DNA from: Chara braunii
Lineage: Eukaryota; Streptophyta; Charophyceae; Charales; Characeae
NCBI GenBank assembly: GCA_003427395.1
Contig: BFEA01000054.1
Span: forward strand, 3,729,150-3,757,034
Direction: 5' to 3'
Length of the DNA: 27,885 nucleotides
Shown piece after piece: positions 1-11,028 of the stretch. The notes under the pieces were generated by a model, which saw only the letters and a list, made by a program, of their open reading frames with translations, was not told the DNA's origin and ran no database searches. The position numbers and the translations under genes are program-made. How positions within the stretch are numbered: the first letter of the stretch is position 1; every line of letters begins with the position of its first letter.

Positions 1-1080
1 CCCCCGCCCCCCCGAAATTCGTTTTTTTTTCTTCTGTTTCTTTTATGGGGCGGGGTTCTTGGGGTTTGGTTGCGCAACACCAATCTGACTCCCCCCGCCC
101 CCCCAACCAACCCCCCGCTTGGTCGTTACGGCGGCCGCAAAGTCTGTGACCGTGACGCCATGACCATGGGGTCATGACCGAGGGGGATACATGGGCTTTC
201 ATGCATGCTAAGCGAAGTGGGAGAGAGTCGGCGCAAGTAGGCGTCCATTGTCAACGAGATGGCGCCGTGGGGACCGTCTGGGAAGGCTAGGACAAACAGT
301 AGATCGGGCGACAATGGCAACAGGCAGAGATATAGAGGTCAGATCCCCAAGTCAAAAAAGTCGCGCGTGGACGACGTGGGATGGGGGACGGACAAGGAGG
401 CCGCTGACAATGTCACCATCGGCCGCTCGCTGGGCAAGTGGGAGCACACCTCCTGGGTTCGGACGAGATGGGGTGTCCAGGGAGCAGTTGGCGGCGCTCA
501 TCCTCGACGTGTCGTGGCTGCACGCGGCGTGTCATCGCAGACTTCAAGATCGCCTGGGATAGTCATCGGCGATACAGGCAGGCAGAGGCAAAACACACCA
601 ACAGTCCAGGCGATGGTGAATGTCCCGCGAGGAACTTACGTCCCAGTTGCAGGCGGCGGTTGAATAGTCAAAGTTCCACTTGTCCCGCCGCAGCCTCGTC
701 AAGCGGATACTCGGCAGGCGGTCATCGGTTCGACGAGAAACCTGGCCGCAGCAGGCGGTGGTGAAGGACAGATCGTGCAAGGTGTGTAGGGACAGGGCCA
801 CGCAAGCCTCAGAGGTGCTGCGCGATGCAAAGACGAGGGCAAGTGCGAGGAGGGGTACGGATAGGACGGAAGGAAAGATGGGAGGCAGGATGGGGACGAC
901 GATGATGCCGATTTGTTGAGCAGCTGGAAAAAGGGGATGCGGCAAAAGGAAGATTTGGAAAAAAAGGTGAAATTGTGGGTAGAGTGCGAGGCTTTCTGGT
1001 GTCATGGACCCGGAAAACCTCTGTGGGCTCATCAAGCGACCCACTAATGTCCCATGTTTCAAGATTGAGGACCCCGCGGA
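1..1080. other. No recognisable gene; low-complexity start
   Basis: The first 120 bases are C-runs and T-runs of low complexity. The rest is moderately GC-rich unique-looking sequence. Open frames exist on both strands, including a minus-strand one at 544-1062 with a hydrophobic middle, but it lacks an ATG at its first codon, has no motif I recognise and overlaps equally long plus-strand frames. I see no gene, RNA or mobile-element end that I can support here. Confidence 0.5.
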
Positions 1081-1602
1081 TTGAAAGGAAGGTGTTGCAA
1101 ATCATCTATGGGTGGATCTTACATCATGGTGAACTACGCCACAGACGTCTCACAATCGCTTTGGCAGTCCATGAAGTGGTCAAAAGTGGTGTCGTTGGTT
1201 GTGATCTATTGTACTCTTCAGATGAAGATGGAAGTTCCCTTATGGTTTGTAGGGCTGCATATCGTTGATAGACCCAAAGACGGTGGGACGCTAGGGAAAG
1301 GGACAAGACCTTTACGAACCAAATGGGTTCTTTCATCCCCAAACACTATGCTCCTAGGAGCCTGGGGCGAAAGCAACCCTAAGATTTGAAAGTTGCGACC
1401 AACAGATAGCGAAGAATGACCTCTATCTACTTTTTGAGCCTAATAAAACAGCTGACCTACGTTGGTACAACCAAAACACGCTACTGGACCTGCAGTGCGC
1501 AAAAATAAAAGCCAGTAACTTCTGGTTGGACGATGGATGATGATGTGTGCAAATGCCTATGCAGAATTCTGCGAAAGAAGGTTCTGAGCTTAGATAGATG
1601 GG
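1081..1602 (+). other. Possible 5' remnant of the LINE (ORF1 region), unproven
   Basis: This AT-richer stretch lies directly upstream of the LINE endonuclease. Two pieces translate into protein-like sequence in different frames: 1081-1389, and about 1395-1530, the latter containing LYLLFEPN and DLRWYNQNTLLDL. There is no CCHC knuckle or other ORF1 signature. Position and orientation make a decayed LINE ORF1 plausible, but this is inference. No target-site duplication was found that would fix the 5' end of the element. Confidence 0.25.
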
Positions 1603-1719
1603 ATGTCAAACAATGGCATGCCCTTTGAGTGCACTCTGAATCAGAAGAACCGAACGCCGAGAAGATGGAAAACCTGGAAATTACTAAATCCGGCCTGGCA
1701 GCAATGCGTACGAACGTTA

Positions 1720-2478
1720 GATCTAGACTTACGTTCCATCAACGTGAATGGTTTGACATCCAGTAAACTTGAGAAATGCCAAGCCATTTGGGATCAACTT
1801 AGAGGTGTGGGAGGTAGGTGGTGGTCGGACGTAATGTGTACAGGAGACTCACCTTCAGGACAACCTAAGGCATAACAGGGCTCATAAGATGGTTTGGCCA
1901 CACTCGGCAGTGAGGGCCCATGCCCATCGACCGGGTTCAGCAGGGGTAGCGATTTGGATCCCCCCCGACTCCAGGTTCCAGCTGGTCGACTGGGCGGCAG
2001 ATGAAGAAGAGGGAAGATGGGTATCATCGTTGGGGATGCTAGAATTGGAACTACTATGCATACTTTGCATCTACTCCCCCAATGCGGTTGGAGATAGAAG
2101 AGTTTTTTGGGAGAATATAAGAATGCAAGTACCCGAGGGCATTCCTCTAGTCATAGCAGGGATTTCAACGCTACCCCTGATAGGAGATTGGATAGATGGA
2201 ATCCTCAGGGGACCCATTCCTTTGCAGCAGACGAAGACGAGCATATGATAGCAGAACTGTGCGAAACCCTTTCAGTCTTCGACACCTTCCGCCACTTGCA
2301 CCCAAATGACCGGTCCTTCACATGCATAAGGGATAGCGACCTGACACGGTTGTCCAAATCGCGAATCGACCTTATTTTTCTCTCCAATGACCTGGAAGGC
2401 GCTCTACGATGGTCAATGATCCTGCCACGCAGCCCGCACCCATGTCTGGACCATAAAACATGTGGAATACTATTAACA
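1720..2478 (+). pseudogene. LINE ORF2 endonuclease domain (APE type), frameshifted
   Basis: This domain nicks target DNA to prime reverse transcription. The conserved elements are visible in order: RSINVNGL at 1732, QETHLQD at 1841, DFNATPD near 2160, SRIDLIF at 2359 and LDHK at 2446. These correspond to the catalytic and metal-binding positions of the APE/exonuclease-III-like family. The reading frame changes twice: once at about 1838-1841, just before QETH, and once at about 2158, just before DFNA. The QETH segment is therefore in a different frame from both its neighbours. The key residues themselves look conserved, so the breaks are indels (or consensus errors) rather than substitutions. 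Confidence 0.85.
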
Positions 2479-4640
2479 ATGAGGAAAAGGCCGGACCAAG
2501 GGCCTGACTTCAACAAACTCAACACCTCTCTTTTAAGCGATCAGGCCTTTCNGNAAATGATTCAGCATGAGTGGCAATTCNGGCACCAACAAAAACACCA
2601 CTTTGACTATTTTTCCACATGGTTTAATAATGGTCCGATTTTCCTAGCCAGGAAGTTCAAGGAATTTTTCAAGGTTAAAGCAGCCCTACGACAAGAACAT
2701 GAAATGTCCATTCATAAGGCTGTTACACNTGGAACAANAGGNAGATTCACAAAATCTTAATATACTNATCCAAACAGTTAAAGATCAGCTCCTGCACTAC
2801 ACCCAATATAGATGGCAAAGGTATTAGGATAAGGGGGAAAATGACNAAACTCCCNAAGGAAGCCACGATGGACACCCATTTCTTAACTATAGCTACAGCC
2901 CGTGCACGATGGACCATAATCAAGGCACTCTATGACCCNGACAGAAGGGAGAAAGTCATCGCAACCGATACCGCCTACTGCACATTAATCACNAGGAGGT
3001 TCTTTAAGCAATTGTATACACCCCAAATCCCTGCCCCGCGAGAGGAAGCAAGGTTGAGAGCGCTAGAGGACTTCTTATCACCAATGGATAAACACCTCTC
3101 CCTACAACAGCCGGACTGGCTTGAGAGACCATTAACAAAGGACGAAATATGGACTGCGCTTCTCCAGATAAAGGAAGAAAAAACTTTCGGAATTGACGGT
3201 TTTCCCAAGGAATTTTGGGAAACCATGTGGGCAGACTTGAGCTCGGACCTATGAGAATACTACCAGAAGGTATGGGTAGATGGGGATATGGGGGAAGTAG
3301 TGGGGAAAGGAGTGTTGTCGCTTCTACAAAAGAAAAAAATATAAGATGAACATTCAGAATTACAGACCAATCACCCTTCTTACAGTAGTCTAGAAAATGC
3401 TCTCCAAAGCGTTGGTGAATCGAATGGTGGCGGTCCTGGAAGACGTAATACACCCTGCCCAGACAGGGTTTATGGCTGGGAGGAACATACAAGAAAATAT
3501 CCTGTTGGTAAATGAAGTGGTTAAACTGACACGAAGAAACTGGGCAAACGCGGCCATTATTTTCATTGACTTCGAAAAAACCTATGACCACGTTGACTGG
3601 GACTTTTTTAGATAAATGTTTAGACAAAATGTGCTTCAGACCCGCCTTAAGGTGCTGGGTGAGGATTCTACACAGCAATGCAACTACCTGTGTGTAGGTT
3701 AACGGGTCAGTGACACCTCCCTTTGAACTTCAACGGTCGGTCAGACAAGTGGACCCCATTGCTNCCTACCTCTTCCTNGTTATAATGGAGNCACTGTCCA
3801 CTAACNTNAGACACAATAAGGANCTTGCACGTATCAGAATCGNTGATATCCCAGAGGAGGCAGTAGCGGTCTATTCCCTTTTTGCGGATGATCTCACTCA
3901 GACTCACTGTAATGGTAGAGGCAAGCGCACAGAATATGGAAGAAATTCATAACCTCATGAATCGGTTTTGTGGGATGTCTGATATGACCGTCAATTGGGG
4001 GCAAAAAANCATAGGTTGGTGGCTACATCATCAAGGNGGTAGACCCCCCGAAAACCCGTGGATTAACTGGCTNCCCCCAGATGATCCTCTTAGAATCCTG
4101 GGGGCGTTAGTTACAGNCAAAGATAAGCCCNCCACCAAGGACGAATGGCTGGCACGACCGGCGCAAGCCAAACTCGCGNGGTGGAACAACAAGCTTANGC
4201 TACATCAATCTTCGGGCGAGCCTTTGTCATAAACAACGTAGTGCTTGCCACACTTTGGTACAAAGCCATATTATAGCCCATGAGTAATGGAGGGCTTAAG
4301 ACACTTAAAAGGCAGCTNGCGNCCTTCCTCTGGAGAGGGGATAGTATCAATTCCTATGCCATTAGTCGAGTTGCTTGGGAGTCNGTGATTCAGCCCAAGG
4401 CTGGTGGGGGGTTGAGAATTGTGGATNCCTCCACACAATTTCAGACCTTGAGTTTTCGTTGGTTCCAACACCTCATTTTTTCTTCTACCTCCCCTTGGGC
4501 CCCCCTAGCTTTGGCACAAATCGCGCACCTAGCCCCAGAGGCCCCACCCGAGACTGACCCCTTGGTGTGGCTTGAGGATAGGTATTCGAGGCTACCAAGC
4601 AAGTATAGGAACGGGGACCCCACAGACGAGTAGTGGCTGC
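2479..4640 (+). pseudogene. LINE ORF2 reverse transcriptase domain, broken
   Basis: RT motifs of a non-LTR element appear in order. GIDGFPKEFW lies near 3191-3230, inside 2841-3254. NYRPITLL is at about 3358-3381, followed by a TAG at 3391. HPAQTGFMAGR lies in 3397-3615, followed by IDFEKTYDHVDW, which holds the motif-A aspartate. VRQVDPIA lies near 3740 (motif B). FADD at 3881-3892 is the catalytic motif C (YxDD class), and MTVNWGQK follows. The 4280-4633 segment, with FLWRGD and PKAGGGL, matches the usual region downstream of the fingers and palm. At least three frame changes, stops at 3254, 3391 and 3615, and many N bases break it. The RT is recognisable but dead as read. Confidence 0.9.
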
Positions 4641-5220
4641 GACTCCTACGAACATGGAGGAAACGGCCCCCTCCCGATCGTACGNAACCAGAAAGGTGGG
4701 AGGAAATAGTCAGACAACNNNTGTTTGGTAACANGATGGTTATGGACTCCGTCGGGCGTGTGAGGTGTAGTTCGNAACCNCCATGGACGGGCTGGGTGAA
4801 ACACGGGTCCCGGAGGGTNGGTGGCCTTTGGGACANGGACGCGGGAGAGTGGAAGAGCGCCGAGAGGATGCGAAGATTGCCACTTCACAAAATCTGCACT
4901 AGATGAGNTAATTGAAAGTTTCCCCCTTCAGTGGTTTTTCATCCTTTGGAAGGGCCCTCGTTTAGAAGAAGGAGACCGGGTGGGGCTACTGGCCATGAAA
5001 AACAAGTCGGTCTAGTACACCTAGTAGAATAAACACAAGTGTTGATCGAAGGATTCTCCATCCAAGAGAATGGCCGACTTCGAGGGAGCCGACAACCCTT
5101 CTTCTGGAAGGAGAAAAAAGAAGTATATCGAGTCAGAGTGATTGACGAGGGAAGTGGCTGGAGGGCCTACTCGCCAATGACCCCGATCGAGGACCTTCCC
5201 CTCGATCGCTAGAAGTCGCA
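4641..5220 (+). pseudogene. LINE ORF2 connecting region, badly decayed
   Basis: The reading frame continues after an in-frame TAG at about 4631 with WLRLLRTWRKRPPPDR and PERWEEIV, the kind of sequence found between the RT core and the zinc-binding domain of plant-type LINEs. After about 4900 the frames fragment and no motif can be followed until 5221. The assignment rests on position and orientation between two recognised parts of the same element. Confidence 0.5.
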
Positions 5221-5729
5221 TTGGTCTCAGAAAGGCCCAAGAAGGGCGGGGAAGGCAAAAACGACATCGCTATTCAGCCTAAAGACCAAGTCAGTATATC
5301 GGATGCTTATTGCGTGACAGTTGTAGAAGATAGATGGTATCATCACCTCAATATTAACCGTGATCTGCTCAAACCCGTGAAGTGGCTTGGTGAATATGGG
5401 AAGAGGCCGGAAAAAATTTCTGCCCTGCAGTGGCAAATCACGCATCGGTGCCCACCGACCAACGACTGGCTGATAGATCACACACAATTAGAGCAACAGG
5501 GGCGGGCACTGCTATGGTGCCACACATGCCTTTAAAGTTACCCTGGAAAGAAACGCTCCGAGACGATCAGGCACATCTTCCTTCAGTGCCCGGCGGCCAT
5601 ATTACTATGGAGGTGGTGGGACAGGATTTGGCGGCATATGGTGCCAACCTCGTCATGGCCATGGGACTGGAGGGCCTTACTTCAGGGATATTACCCCCAA
5701 ATTCGAGTGAACACATTCAAAGAGCATAG
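5221..5729 (+). pseudogene. LINE ORF2 C-terminal zinc-binding domain (zf-RVT-like)
   Basis: The sequence reads ISALQWQITHRCPPTNDWL, then a gap, then GRALLWCHTC, a frame change at about 5530, and ETIRHIFLQCPAAILLW followed by WWDRIW. This is the familiar pattern of the zinc-binding domain after the RT of plant-type LINEs: a W/P/T-rich helix, a CxxC-like pair, then ET..HIF..CP and W..W. It would bind nucleic acid next to the RT. One stop at 5533 and one frame shift separate the two halves. The ORF2-like coding region ends near 5729. Confidence 0.8.
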
Positions 5730-6729
5730 ATAGACGCGCCGTCCTCTGAAGGCGCATTTTGGAAATTAAGGGAGCACGGGTGGAAGACGGGGAGGTCGCA
5801 GAGCAACCACGATTTCTAGTACAATACAAAATTACAGCCTAGTGGCAGGCGACTAAGGCAAAGCTGAGCCAAGTACATACCAGGGGCGATATCAACATGA
5901 TCATCTCCCAGTTCGGTGAATACTGGTTGGGAGGAAAGAGGGAGGGATGGGTGGCAAAGGTGAGCTGGGTAGGGGATGGTCAACCCGAACACCAATAGGA
6001 ACATCCGTAGGATGAGGAGGGGGGGCAACAGACAATGGTTGAAAGGGATTATCAACTGCATTTGCATGAGTGGACAAAATTTGACCCTAGGGACCCGTTA
6101 TAACCTGCCCTATAATTTTCAGACCCCTCCCCCCCCCACGTATGGTCCCTTGAAGAAATCCCACTCGACTTTACCTAAATACGGCTCGTCCGTCCGGCGC
6201 TATCTGCAGTGAAGACGAGCGTCGCTCCGAATTCCTGCAAAAACGACAAAAACGACAATAGAAGCCTTACTGAGAATGTTGGGTCCAAATCCCAGTGCAG
6301 ATATGAGGAAACACAGCGGGGTCAGGCGAGGAACGGAAGGAGGCTCCCACTGGTGCCACCCAGTGGCTCCTTCCGTTTTCTCCTGAGCCAACAAGACCAA
6401 CTCTCAAGGATGAGGAGCTTGTTTCTCAGCGGGGATAGATATATGTGAGGGAGGAACCAGTATATAGCAGCAGGTATCTGGGGCCGGCTTTGGGGTGCAT
6501 AGGTTCACCCCCCTTCCAATAAGCCTGCTCAGTCAATCCCCTGGATCCCGGGGCAATAAATGTTGGCAGGAACTTCCCATGGTTGTTTTCTGATGTATTC
6601 CTAATTCAATTTGTACATGGGATGCTGGACCTGTTTTCCAGCAGGTGATGCTCCCCACCAATAGATGGAGCCTCTCCCCAAGTGCTAGTGTCTACTCGTA
6701 CCAGCACCTCTAACACCAACGGGACTAAT
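5730..6729 (+). other. LINE 3' untranslated region
   Basis: About 1 kb between the last recognisable ORF2 motif and the poly(A) tail. No conserved protein motif is visible. It contains one strong hairpin (6332-6377) and an ATAAAT-type AT stretch near 6552 within a GC-balanced context. I interpret the whole stretch as the 3' UTR of the LINE because it is co-oriented and ends directly in A24. Confidence 0.6.
6332..6377 (+). other. Strong two-part hairpin in LINE 3' UTR
   Basis: AACGGAAGGAG (6332-6342) pairs perfectly with CTCCTTCCGTT (6367-6377). Directly inside it, CCACTGG (6347-6353) pairs with CCAGTGG (6360-6366) around the 6-nt loop TGCCAC. A 4-nt bulge sits only on the 5' side. That gives 18 perfect base pairs. 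Several LINE families use a 3' UTR stem-loop as the RT recognition site, so that role is possible here but inferred. Confidence 0.75.
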
Positions 6730-6753
6730 AAAAAAAAAAAAAAAAAAAAAAAA
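6730..6753 (+). repeat. LINE poly(A) tail, A24
   Basis: An uninterrupted run of 24 A follows GACTAAT. It marks the 3' end of the LINE and its plus-strand orientation. There is no degradation within the run, although the coding part of the same element is heavily broken. Confidence 0.9.
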
Positions 6754-6916
6754 GGAGTAAGGAATCAATTAAAAATGAAAGGAATTATACGTTTTTACGA
6801 AGAACGTGCATAAAAGAAAAAATAATTGATAAAACCCTTAAGAATCAAAGGCTAAGGAACAACTAGGAGTTTTTGTCATTCCCCTGACTTTCAGTGAAGT
6901 TTGCCTAGTCCCACCA

Positions 6917-8690
6917 AGCAATAAAATAGAGACTCAAGGATGAGTCGTTCTACTACTTGGGTGACTTGGGAGTGTTTCTGATTTCGAATCTTTGATTAGG
7001 CAATATGATAGAAACTCAAGGAAGAGTCATTTTATTGCCTCGAGTGAATACAATTTTGTCTGGTCTAAGTCAAGTAGTGGGATAGAGACTCAATGAGGAG
7101 TGGTTTCACTACTCAACATAATGAGGATTGCCTGGACAAAATGCAAATTGTGTGGTTTGAGTCAAGAAGTATGATAGAGACTCAAAGAGGAGTTGTTTTA
7201 CTGCTAGACAAAATGTCAATTGTTTGATTTGAGCTAAGCAGTAGGATATATACTCNACGATTAGTCGTTCTACTGCTTGAGTGAGTGAGGTATCGGTCGA
7301 CTTAGNCNAGTAGTATAATACAGTCTCAAAGCTAAGTCGTTCTACTGCCTAGGTAAGTGGGGGTCTGATCTGCATAGTAANTCGAAGGGGTAGAGACTCG
7401 AGGATGAGTCGTTCTATTGACTGGTGAGNCNAAGTCTGTATGAAAAGTGAACCAAATGGTGAGTTAGAGACTCAAGGATGGTNCACTTCACGATTTAGCA
7501 CTCGTGAATTGGAATGATATTGACAAAGCGATTAGATAGAGGATAAAGGAGGATCCGTTTAATGGTTTNGGGTGTTTACTAATTCGACTAAATTGACTNA
7601 CTCGCAATAATATTTAATAAAATGATTGGATAGGGGATCAAAGAGGATCCGTTCAATCGCTTGATGTNTACTAATTAAATTAATTTGANTGATTGATTAA
7701 AATGGTATTGACAAAGTGATTGGACAGAGGATCGAGGATGATCCGTTCAATCGCTTGATATGTACTNATTCGACTGATTTGACTAACTGACCGAAATGAT
7801 ATTNATCAAGTAATTGATAACGGATCGAGGATGATCCATTACATTACTTGATTNTTACTAATTTATTTGGTTTGACTTACTGAGTGGAAGCAATATTCAT
7901 GAAGTGTTTGGATAGAGGATCGATCTATTCAATCACTTTATGAGTACCATGACTAATTTGACTGATTTGACCGACTGATTGATGTGGTATTTATGAAGTA
8001 ATTGCATAGAGGATGAAGGAGGATCCGTTCAATCAATTTGTGTATAATAATTCGATTGGGTTGACCGCTAATTGAAATGATCTTGCTGAAACAGTTGGAT
8101 AGTGGATCAAGAAGGATCGGTTCAATCATTTGACGAGTAATAACTTGATTGATTGAATTATTGATTGGAATGTTATTTTGATAAAACAAGTGGATAGAGG
8201 ATCAATTAGGATCCGATCAATCACTTAGTATTTACTAATTCAATTGATTTAACTGTCTAGATTGAAGTGATATTGACGAAGTGATCAGATAGAGGATCAC
8301 CGATAATCCGTTTAATCACTTGATGTGTACTGAGTCACCTGATTCGTCCTGAAGTTTGAAATGGTATTGGAAAAAGATTGGATAGAGGATCAAGGTTGAT
8401 CCATTCCATCATTTGACGTGTACTAATTCGATTGATTTGACCGAATGACTGAAATGAAATTAAATAAGTGATTGGATAGAGAATCGATGATAACCCATTC
8501 AATTGTTGGATGTGTACTAATTCGAATGATTTGATATACTGATTGGAATGATCTATAATAAGTAGTTGGATATAGGAGCAAGGACAATCTGTTCAATTGT
8601 TTGGTTTTTGTTGCTTGAAGTCTTGACTGAATGTTATTGCTAAGACTGTTAAATGGAGACTCGAGAATGAGTTGTTTAATTGTCAAAGGA
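6917..8690. repeat. Tandem array of 21 hairpin-forming units with changing stems
   Basis: Each unit has the same plan: an outer stem half of about 7-10 nt, a spacer like GATAGA, an inner 5-nt stem half, a loop like AAGGAT, the inner partner, a spacer like GTT, and the outer partner. Inner stems are GACTC/GAGTC-like in the first eight units (about 6931-7470) and GGATC/GATCC-like in the next twelve (7541-8576); the last unit (8658) returns to GACTC. Using the inner stem as anchor, spacing is mostly 72-74 bases in the first block (with 82 and 92 exceptions) and 93-95 in the second. The outer stems differ between units but stay paired. Units are separated by AT-rich spacers such as CTAATTCGATTGATTTGAC. 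No protein is encoded. Confidence 0.85.
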
Positions 8691-10606
8691 AGAAATACAT
8701 TGTCCTATAATCAGTTGCTTGTCAATTTAAAAAACAACACTTAAGGAAAAGCAAAACACAAACGATGGGTTCAGATCTAAGGGACTTAAGTCACTGGAAA
8801 CATAAGGAAAATCATTTAAAGGAACCAATTCGCAAAACCTAACTTAGAGAGAATCTGAAAAAAAAGAGTTCGATTGTGCGAGTAAATTTCATAATGATCG
8901 AAGGAGAAAGGTAGTCGAGGTACTTCATAACTCCACATAAATAGTTGATCCAACAAGTGTACCTTACGGGCGAATAAAACAAGAAGCGAAACGGAAAATG
9001 AGAAATAGTTGTTCTTATGGATACAAATTAGATAGAATTAAGGAAGTGAATCCCTTTGAGAAAATAAAAGTCACGCAATACGTTAGAAAAATTATGACAC
9101 GACATGTCTTAGATAGTTACTCTCCAGGGTTAGATAGTTAGACCCTGAAGTAAGAAAAAATTCAGAAGAAAAAGATTTAAGAGAAGAGAAAGCGGGTGTT
9201 CGAAGTTGATGATTTGTGTATGTGGAAGTTGCGAATGCTGGGCTATCATATGCAAAAAGAGACTTGTTGAAAAGTTCGAGTATGAACTGCGCTTTCTATT
9301 TCTTCTTTGGGTAAATAGGTCGATTTAGCGGATACTACTAACTCCCGGTTTGATATCCGCTTCTTAAAACAAAGTTTAGCAAACCCCATTAGGCAGGCAA
9401 AGCTTCCTTTGTATTTCGTGTCTTGAAGGCCCTAGTCACATTCATGGGTCCTTTGAGTTCAGTGAGGGCACTGAGGGGGATTGGGCATAATGAGGCACAT
9501 AAGTAGGAAGGAATGTTGAGTGAGGTTTTGGGGAGTGGGGGACGAGATGGTGAGCAAAAGCTGACTACATTTAGAGGATGGCATGTGTTTCCTCGTCTCT
9601 ACATTTGTTCAGGTTCTTGGTCAGTGCAATATCCTGATGGGTTGCATTTCGTGCATTCGGAGTTGGTATATGTACTTCATTGAACATGCCATGAATGTGA
9701 AAGTATGATAGTCCACTTACGCTACGTCTATCCTATATCTACTTGCATATTTAAGTCAAGAAGGGAACATTGACATACGAGTTCGATCCTTAGGTTAATA
9801 AAGTGGGGAACACAAATTGTTCCCTAGTCCGGAGGTTATCGTCCTCTTTGCGTTATTTTGTTGGACTAATGTGTTCGTGGTAGGTGAAACTATCGTCCCC
9901 TAACGCACAAAAATAATCCTTTAGAATCTACCATGATTATCACAGAGAAGTAAGGAAGCCTTGGGTGCTTAGCTAGCATCGACAGGTAGAAATCACATGG
10001 TGTTCTTCGCCAAGAGTCCTCGTGGTAAGCACCATTGCGGACACTACGTGAATTCGCATGTGCGTCATTGGGTTGAGGCGCGTAGCCATAACGGCAGACT
10101 GCTTGAAGTTGCATATGGAGAGGAGTTAGTTATATNAGCATCTANGCCACCTATATGAGAATTCCTGCACCTTCTGCTGAAAAGTAAAAGTTAATGGGAC
10201 CAGTAAAACAAACGGAGTTAAGGNGACTGTTTATTGCACAAATTTTTGATGACTCGTTGTCATTTCTACTCTACATGCTGCCCTGTACTACCGNCGGCAG
10301 AAGAAAAACCATCGGCTCGCCTACCTCTAGCACGACATGTNAAANCCACCACATGTGGGTCAGTAACTCAGNAGGGATGCACCTACTTTGAGGGTGGTGA
10401 CATCCCCTCAGGTAGAACGAAGTTGTACCCTTGCGAAACCTTACTGGTCGCAAAGGGGCCATGATAAATATTTGNTNACTCGCACGNCTGNAGTGGGTTT
10501 TGGGTTGACTGCGAAACACTCCTGCGTGACACAGTTGTGAAGGTCCGACAGATGCGACCACGTTCAGGCCGCGCGTTATGACAACGTTGTCGACGTACAT
10601 GCGCGA
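8691..10606. other. No gene recognised
   Basis: AT-rich, apparently single-copy sequence without long open frames. Two small inverted repeats are visible: CAGGGT/ACCCTG around 9125-9149, next to repeated GTTAGATAGTT, and GGGAACA/TGTTCCC around 9806-9826. The longest frame (9890-10114, minus) has no recognisable motif. I can support no gene, RNA or element end here. Confidence 0.5.
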
Positions 10607-10685
10607 GGCTGCAGGGTTTTGAGCNCGCAACCTCAGACCANAATGCGCATTGGCAACCGGTGTTCTACCCACTGAGCTAGCAACC
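10607..10685 (-). repeat. tRNA-like sequence (SINE head or decayed tRNA)
   Basis: Read on the minus strand from 10685, it starts GGTTGCTAGCTCAGTGGGTA. TAGCTCAGTGG is a near-perfect A box of the RNA polymerase III promoter and of a tRNA D-arm. The 3' end GCAGCC (10612-10607) pairs with the 5' GGTTGC to give a 6-bp acceptor stem at tRNA length. The T-arm/B-box part (GCTCAAAACC) is degenerate and contains an N. A functional tRNA is unlikely; a tRNA-derived SINE head or pseudogene fits better. Confidence 0.6.
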
Positions 10686-11028
10686 ATTCCGTTCCACCAT
10701 CATCTAGCCTTAGAAGAGGGTAGGGGAAATGGTGTCCCCCAGGGGGACCGCCACAGTTCTTCAAAGCCGGACAACACTCGGACAAGCGCGAGAAATCTGA
10801 CAACTTCAGAATAGGCTCATCCTGGCTTCTTTGGGTGAGCCCTTCTCTTTTTTTTTTTTTTTTTTTTTTTTTCAACATCTGTTGGCGCCCAACTACCCAA
10901 AGGGTGATAAGAGCACCCACGCGGTTGGAGGGGCCCATCAGATGGCCCCCATCTATTCATGGGGAGCTGCACATGCCGGAAATCAGGTTCAGCCTCCCTG
11001 TTACAAAGTATAATAAGTGCAAGGCGAA
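10686..11028. repeat. SINE-like body with T-tract and shared 48-bp segment
   Basis: A long T run (about 10850-10872) is followed by GC-rich sequence ending in a 48-bp segment at 10951-10998. The same segment recurs at 13967-14014 with about 77% identity, again downstream of a T-rich tract. The segment (ATCTATTC, TGGGGAGC, TCCC) does not code for anything recognisable. With tRNA-like heads on both sides, I read this as part of a short interspersed repeat family. Boundaries are uncertain. Confidence 0.45.

Larger units (their letters stand above)
1603..6753 (+). mobile_element. Degenerate LINE (non-LTR retrotransposon) with poly(A) tail
   Basis: An APE-type endonuclease, a reverse transcriptase and an RT-associated zinc-binding domain follow each other on the plus strand, then a roughly 1-kb 3' region and an uninterrupted A24 run. 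This is the order of an L1-like ORF2. The coding part is broken by in-frame stops and repeated frame changes, and is peppered with N bases. The 5' end is not defined; I place it at the first open frame that leads into the endonuclease. The bases after the tail (ggagtaagg) were not found again upstream, so no target-site duplication is established. The copy cannot be autonomous as written. Confidence 0.9.

Noticed and set aside
544-1062. Minus-strand protein with a hydrophobic segment
   Set aside because: No ATG at its start, no motif, and equally long frames exist on the other strand.
6917-8690. CRISPR array
   Set aside because: Repeats are not conserved, spacers are not unique sequences between identical repeats, and the surroundings are clearly eukaryotic.
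6917-8690. Hammerhead-type ribozyme repeats (GATGAGTC motif)
   Set aside because: The CTGANGA and GAAA core elements are missing in both strands of the units.
10607-10685. Functional tRNA gene
   Set aside because: The acceptor stem and A box are present but the T-arm is degenerate and no clean anticodon arm forms.
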